In this document: positions 59,965 through 64,000 of the stretch, in pieces | Layout of the letters: every line of letters starts with the position of its first letter | Numbering within the stretch: the stretch's first letter is position 1 | DNA from: Enoplolaimus lenunculus | Lineage: Eukaryota > Nematoda > Enoplea > Enoplida > Thoracostomopsidae | Reading direction: 5' to 3' | Assembly (NCBI GenBank): GCA_030248215.1 | Contig: JASANG010000971.1 | Location: 1 to 64,000 of the forward strand | Length of the DNA stretch: 64,000 nt | The notes under the pieces: model-generated | The model's database searches: none | What the model was told of the DNA's origin: nothing | Seen by the model: the letters and a program-made list of their open reading frames with translations, nothing else | Translations under genes and position numbers: made by a program

Positions 59965-61594
59965 TTGAAAAAATTAGGCGAAACATATCATAGTAAACGT
60001 ATATTGGTGATTGCCAGAAATTGGGGCTTTGGTATACTTTCCCTCACATTTGAAGTTAAGGCTAGGTTAGGCTTTATGAGAAAATTTAACAGAGCGTAGG
60101 TTTAGAAAGTCTAAACCTAAAACTGCGGGATAAATGTGCAAGCGTCGAAGTTAGAACTTCATTAATCGATTTGGAAAAGCCAAAATTTAAGGCCAATGTT
60201 ACCTTACAGGCCAATGTATAGAACAGGACTGGATAGTTTTCCTGTGACGCTATAATAGAGTCAGTTTAAGCTTTAGGCTAAGGCTTAGGCTTAGGAATGG
60301 CTCATCCTTACGCTTACGCTTAGTCTTAGGAATATGCTTACACTAATGCTCCGGCCGTTTTCTATACATGGGCCCGTTTAGAGATGTAACGTAAATGTAG
60401 CCTAATCATGTATTTAAGCTTAAGCGTAAGGCTGCCTTATCGGAATCCTCAGCAAAGCGGTTAGGTTTTGGATTAGTGGCCAGGCCCTTATAATTAACAG
60501 AACATTAAAATATAACCTAAACCAGGTTTATTGCCTAAAAATATTAGCACACAACATGTGAACCTTTCCAGGCTCCGCAGTTTTACTAATACTATTTCAG
60601 GCCCGTTACCAGTTCACATTAAGTAAAATCTCCCGTAAGCTATCGAGCTAGTTACCACCAGCGGTATAAGCTAAAGTTTTTACCTCTCTGGTGATTTCTA
60701 GTACTCAACCCTGAAATTTCTTCGTTGGAATGTGAGTTTACATATAAGCTACATGTTTGAGCACGCATCTGTGTTAATACAAGACTCAGTGGAACTGTAT
60801 TTGATAAATTCATGTTGACACGATCGCTCTTTTAAGGACGCCCGTCGAGAACTAATGTCTTCAGCTCTCGAGGTTTTCTCCTGTAATCCGTTAACAACTA
60901 AATTACCACAAAAGCCTTGGCTAGGATTATATACCTATTGTGTACATTTGATAATGCCTACAATTTTTAAATTAGAACGGAAAAATTCCAAACAAGTGAC
61001 TAAATTGTCTTGAGAACTTAAGGCCTCGACTTTCAGGGGTAAACTAAATTTTTTAGGATGTTCGAACAACATCTTGCCCACCCTGCTACGGGCCGGGGTT
61101 AGCTAGCCAGATTGATTTAAGAAACCAAAAATTGTTTGTTTGAGGACCGTGGTACAAGTCAGTTTAGCACGGATTATTGTGCTTCTGATATATAAACGTG
61201 CGCTGGTGCACTCGGACATCGCTTCCATGCTGTGCACGTGACCCAAGAACTTGCACAGCACACTCGTGCAGAACTCGTGCTATCGCACTCGTTCCACACT
61301 TGTGCGTGCACTCACTCGCACTTTCACAGCACGAAAACGATGCTCTCTTGCACGCACTCGCCTCGCTTCGTTCGGCGCGTGCCGCATACTTGATGCATCG
61401 CAGCAGCGTGCTTTCACGTCTCGGAAAAACGAAAGCCGTGCTTCAACTAATACATGTAGCTACCTACAAAATAATCTTTAGAAAATTAAATCAAAACACT
61501 GGTGAAATATATACGCCTGAAAGACATTCGGGGATCAATATTGCGCACTCTTCATGCATACGGTGGTGGTGTGACCATTTGAATTGCTCGTGAC
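59965..61594. other. Intergenic stretch downstream of beta-tubulin
   Basis: No gene supported. TTAGGC-element fragments lie at about 60,055-60,120 and 60,222-60,360. A GC-rich island of GCACTCG / CGTGCAC motifs at about 61,195-61,400 gives open stretches on the plus strand that look like low-complexity artefacts. No AATAAA was found close after the tubulin stop. Confidence 0.5.
60222..60360 (+). mobile_element. TTAGGC-bearing MITE fragment
   Basis: CAGGACTGGATAGTTTTCCT, then AGTTTAAGCTTTAGGCTAAG, GGCTTAGGCTTAGGAATGGC and CTTAGTCTTAGGAATATGCT. It is collinear with 24,641-24,800. Confidence 0.65.
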
Positions 61595-62098
61595 CTAGGA
61601 AAAATCCAGGTGGGGAATGGGGGGATGCATCCCCGCGCCGGGTGCCGAGTGTAATTTTTTCAGGATTAAAATCAAACTTAATGCAAATTTTTGTTCCCTG
61701 GAGTTTGGGGGGAGCCCCACCCTGTCTGCTCCGGCACTGCCAGCGAGTTTCTCAAGTGTGGGGAATTAAAAAGTGCCAATTTGGCTAAAGAGGGGCTGCC
61801 ACCCTCTGCACCCGTCTGCCTATGGACCCTTTAGCCTACGCGGAACCTAAGCCTACGCCTAAACTTTAGCCTAAAGTGTAAGCTCAAGCTTAAGCCTAAG
61901 CCTGAGTCTAGACGTAGCCTAAGCTTTTGGGAAATTGGGATATTATTACAGGAAATAGGGAGGAACCTGTTCTATACACGGGCGAGTGTGTGTGACTTAG
62001 CTGTTTTTATACGCATAAAAATATGTTTGAACATGTGCCAAAACTTAACATTTTCCACTTGTGCGTCCCCTCGCCAGAAATTTATGGGTCCGCCACTG
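61595..62098 (-). mobile_element. hAT-type MITE with perfect 8-bp target duplication and TTAGGC runs
   Basis: 504 bp flanked by CTCGTGAC at 61,587-61,594 and again at 62,099-62,106, an exact 8-bp target duplication. The right end on the opposite strand is CAGTGGCGGACCCATAAATT. The left end, CTAGGAAAAATCCAGGTGGG, is a mutated equivalent that shares the ATCCAGG core of hAT ends. The interior carries CCTAAGCCTACGCC and CTTAAGCCTAAGCCTGAGTC, and it parallels 56,587-57,205 in inverted orientation. No transposase. Confidence 0.92.
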
Positions 62099-62106
62099 CT
62101 CGTGAC

Positions 62107-63006
62107 GTTAGGTTTTACACGAAACATAATGGCAACGAGAAGAAAACATTAAAAAAATAACAGCAGGCTATATAGACAAAAAAATCCCTGCTTCTAAAAG
62201 ACTGTGGTTTACTAGACTTCCTTTAATAAAATTCAAACCATAGGTACTCCATATACTAAAGCCAAATTCGAGTTCAGGGCTTTTGTACATATTCGTCCTG
62301 CAACCAAAGCGTAAATATGTGGGAAAATGTACAAGGTTCGGTGGTGACAAATGCACGATATTAAGCGCCGATAATTTTCAATATTAGTTAACACATTTCT
62401 AACCACTTTTGGGAATAAGACCATTTATTAAACATACAGATAAAATTCAAAAATTTCAGAACTACGTATTGAGTAGAAAATTGTAACTAAACTGTAATGC
62501 ATATATAATAAACGCACTAGCAACACTAATGTGTTATGCAGTAACGTTTTTTCTCGTCCGGATTTGCTTCTAGGACTCAAACTAATTACTTATGTTAGTC
62601 CGTAATGCTGAATCGAACCTGGACGAACTGATAATAACCTGAATATAACGCATACTGAAATACACAGGTGCTGTTACTCGGCCTTCGAGGATTGTGATGT
62701 ACGATGTTTCACAATACACGACAAAGCAACGATACGTATATTGGATAGCGTGTATACGATATTTAAAATATGTTTACAGTAAGGATACCTATATTTCTGC
62801 ATGGACATATATAAAGATTAGCACTTGACTGGCTTGATATCCAATATCACCTTTTAACTGCCATAAAATACTTATGCGAAGATACAGTCGTGGTGATAAA
62901 TTTTGTAGAAATTAATTAAAATGCAGCTACTGCAGTTGTCTTCTCTTGTTTTAAAACATTACTAACTGGTAATAAATACTCACATTTAAGAATACGATTT
63001 CTTATA
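62107..63006. other. Stretch downstream of dolichol kinase, nothing recognised
   Basis: AT-rich, no supported frame or repeat. It would include the dolichol kinase 3' untranslated region. Confidence 0.5.
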
Positions 63007-64000
63007 TTACACCAACAAACAATACATTACTAACGGCAAAACTAAATTATCAAAATGATTCGTTGCGGCTTCCAAAAGTGCCGACAGCACACAAGCTGAT
63101 ACTACCTTCATAACGTTAGCGCTCGTCACATCTCTGCTAACTGCAAAAGGTGCATTGGTATGAATTGTAACAAAATGCAACATAACCGCTGCAAGAACCT
63201 GAGCAAGCATAGAACAAATAGTGCCCTCCCAAGTTTTCTTGTTCCCCCCAGGCCAACGATGCTTACCAAACATTGTACCCCCTAGAGACGCTGCGGCGTC
63301 CCCAACGCCTATGCTAAGTACGCCGGCATAGTATGGCGAAACCAGGCCAGACAATACTATTTGCGGGTCAAAATTCTGTCTCATTTCCGGAGCCATCGAA
63401 ACAACTGGTGGTTGAAGCCAAAGTGGTGCAAAAATCCCAATCAACAAATACACGTGTGACAACATCAACGGGCCTATATCCTTTTCGTCCCTCATACGAT
63501 ATAGCAATTCGGCAACAGATCCCGATACTGGGGGTATATCCAGCACACGAATAGTTTCCAGCAACATAAAAACGCATGCAATTACAACAGACGCAACAAA
63601 CAATATCGACGGATCAATCGCTAGACCGCTTAAATATATTAAAATTACAATTAAATGATATGGTTTACGTGCCGACGTAGATAAATGGCCATTATAATTT
63701 GCAGATGCGACTTTGACTGTGTACAGCATAGCTCCTGTTGTACAAATGCTCCAAAACGTAAGCAACAGCAGCCGTTCGTGAGATCGTGACAAAAATTCAA
63801 GCATAAACAATAGTAAATCACGTTGATATATTCGTCCCCAATACACATACCCGCATACCAAGCTCAGTGACAAATTAACATAAAACAACAACCACCACTG
63901 CTTGATGTAATAATATGCTAGCCAGCTAAAGACAACTATCCAAACTGAAATTGCAATTCCAACGTTAAACAGCGTTTGAAATTCATTTTCAATAAAATCA
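63007..64000 (-). CDS. DOLK: Dolichol kinase, C-terminal 330 residues (5' end outside window)
   Basis: An open frame with a TAA at 63,007-63,009 stays open to the window edge, so the start is missing. DOLK transfers phosphate from CTP to dolichol in the ER membrane, supplying dolichyl phosphate for N-glycosylation, O- and C-mannosylation and GPI anchors. The sequence is strongly hydrophobic, with several membrane segments. It carries the family's signature near the C-terminus: IGVGDAAASLGGTMFGKH, then RWPGGNKKTWEGT, matching the CTP-binding loop, and ends with LEAATNHFDNLVLPLVMYCL. RKPYHLIVILIYLSG and DEKDIGPLMLSHVYLL are also typical. No intron is seen in this part, as in the intronless human gene. 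Identification is firm. Confidence 0.96.
   Translation of the reverse strand, partial: DFIENEFQTLFNVGIAISVWIVVFSWLAYYYIKQWWLLFYVNLSLSLVCGYVYWGRIYQRDLLLFMLEFLSRSHERLLLLTFWSICTTGAMLYTVKVASANYNGHLSTSARKPYHLIVILIYLSGLAIDPSILFVASVVIACVFMLLETIRVLDIPPVSGSVAELLYRMRDEKDIGPLMLSHVYLLIGIFAPLWLQPPVVSMAPEMRQNFDPQIVLSGLVSPYYAGVLSIGVGDAAASLGGTMFGKHRWPGGNKKTWEGTICSMLAQVLAAVMLHFVTIHTNAPFAVSRDVTSANVMKVVSACVLSALLEAATNHFDNLVLPLVMYCLLV

Noticed and set aside
61198-61593. 131-codon open frame rich in Arg, Ser and Ala
   Set aside because: Low-complexity GCACTCG/CGTGCA sequence; several frames are open at once.

Overview
The window is eukaryotic, AT-rich, repeat-heavy animal DNA in which only about 10% is protein coding. 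It looks protostome and probably ecdysozoan. The reasons are an intact GPCR that best fits the invertebrate tyramine/octopamine type, a beta-tubulin with several GT-AG introns, and dispersed elements rich in TTAGGC, the nematode-type telomere motif. The repeats are interspersed rather than telomeric, so the phylum stays open. I saw no recognisable LTR, retroviral or Polinton-like gene.

Layout: 1-3.83 kb is an array of about 11 copies of a ~348-bp satellite. A single-exon tyramine-receptor-like GPCR lies on the minus strand at 5.79-7.91 kb. From 8 to 29 kb no gene is recognisable, only short non-autonomous DNA transposons (MITEs), foldback elements, tRNA-derived SINE heads and a recent 366-bp tandem duplication. 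At 29.6-32.8 kb (minus) and 39.1-42.5 kb (plus) two copper amine oxidase genes stand head to head as an inverted duplication. Each has two exons with one intron at the same position. 42.5-48.6 kb is intergenic. A nine-exon beta-tubulin gene (445 aa) covers 48.69-59.96 kb; its introns are loaded with nested MITEs, a 1.85-kb minisatellite and three copies of a TTAA-flanked element carrying a tRNA-like core. The far right edge (63.0-64.0 kb, minus) holds the C-terminal part of dolichol kinase, cut by the window end.

The genes do not form one pathway: the receptor would sense biogenic amines at the cell surface, the amine oxidases would oxidise primary amines (one ends in a peroxisomal-type AKL tripeptide), tubulin is cytoskeletal, and dolichol kinase acts in ER glycosylation. 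The sensing and breakdown of amines in the same window is suggestive but they are 22 kb apart and nothing shows they are linked.

The strongest observations are these: (1) the inverted amine oxidase pair shows patchy near-identity, concentrated at the 3' end and running past the stop codon, which indicates gene conversion, while the C-terminal targeting tripeptide differs and one copy carries a frameshift; (2) a piggyBac-like MITE family carries a Pol III-type tRNA-like core; (3) a hAT-type MITE with a perfect 8-bp target duplication carries telomere-like TTAGGC runs; (4) one MITE is inserted in another inside tubulin intron 1; (5) a 44-bp minisatellite appears to have grown from a transposon end.
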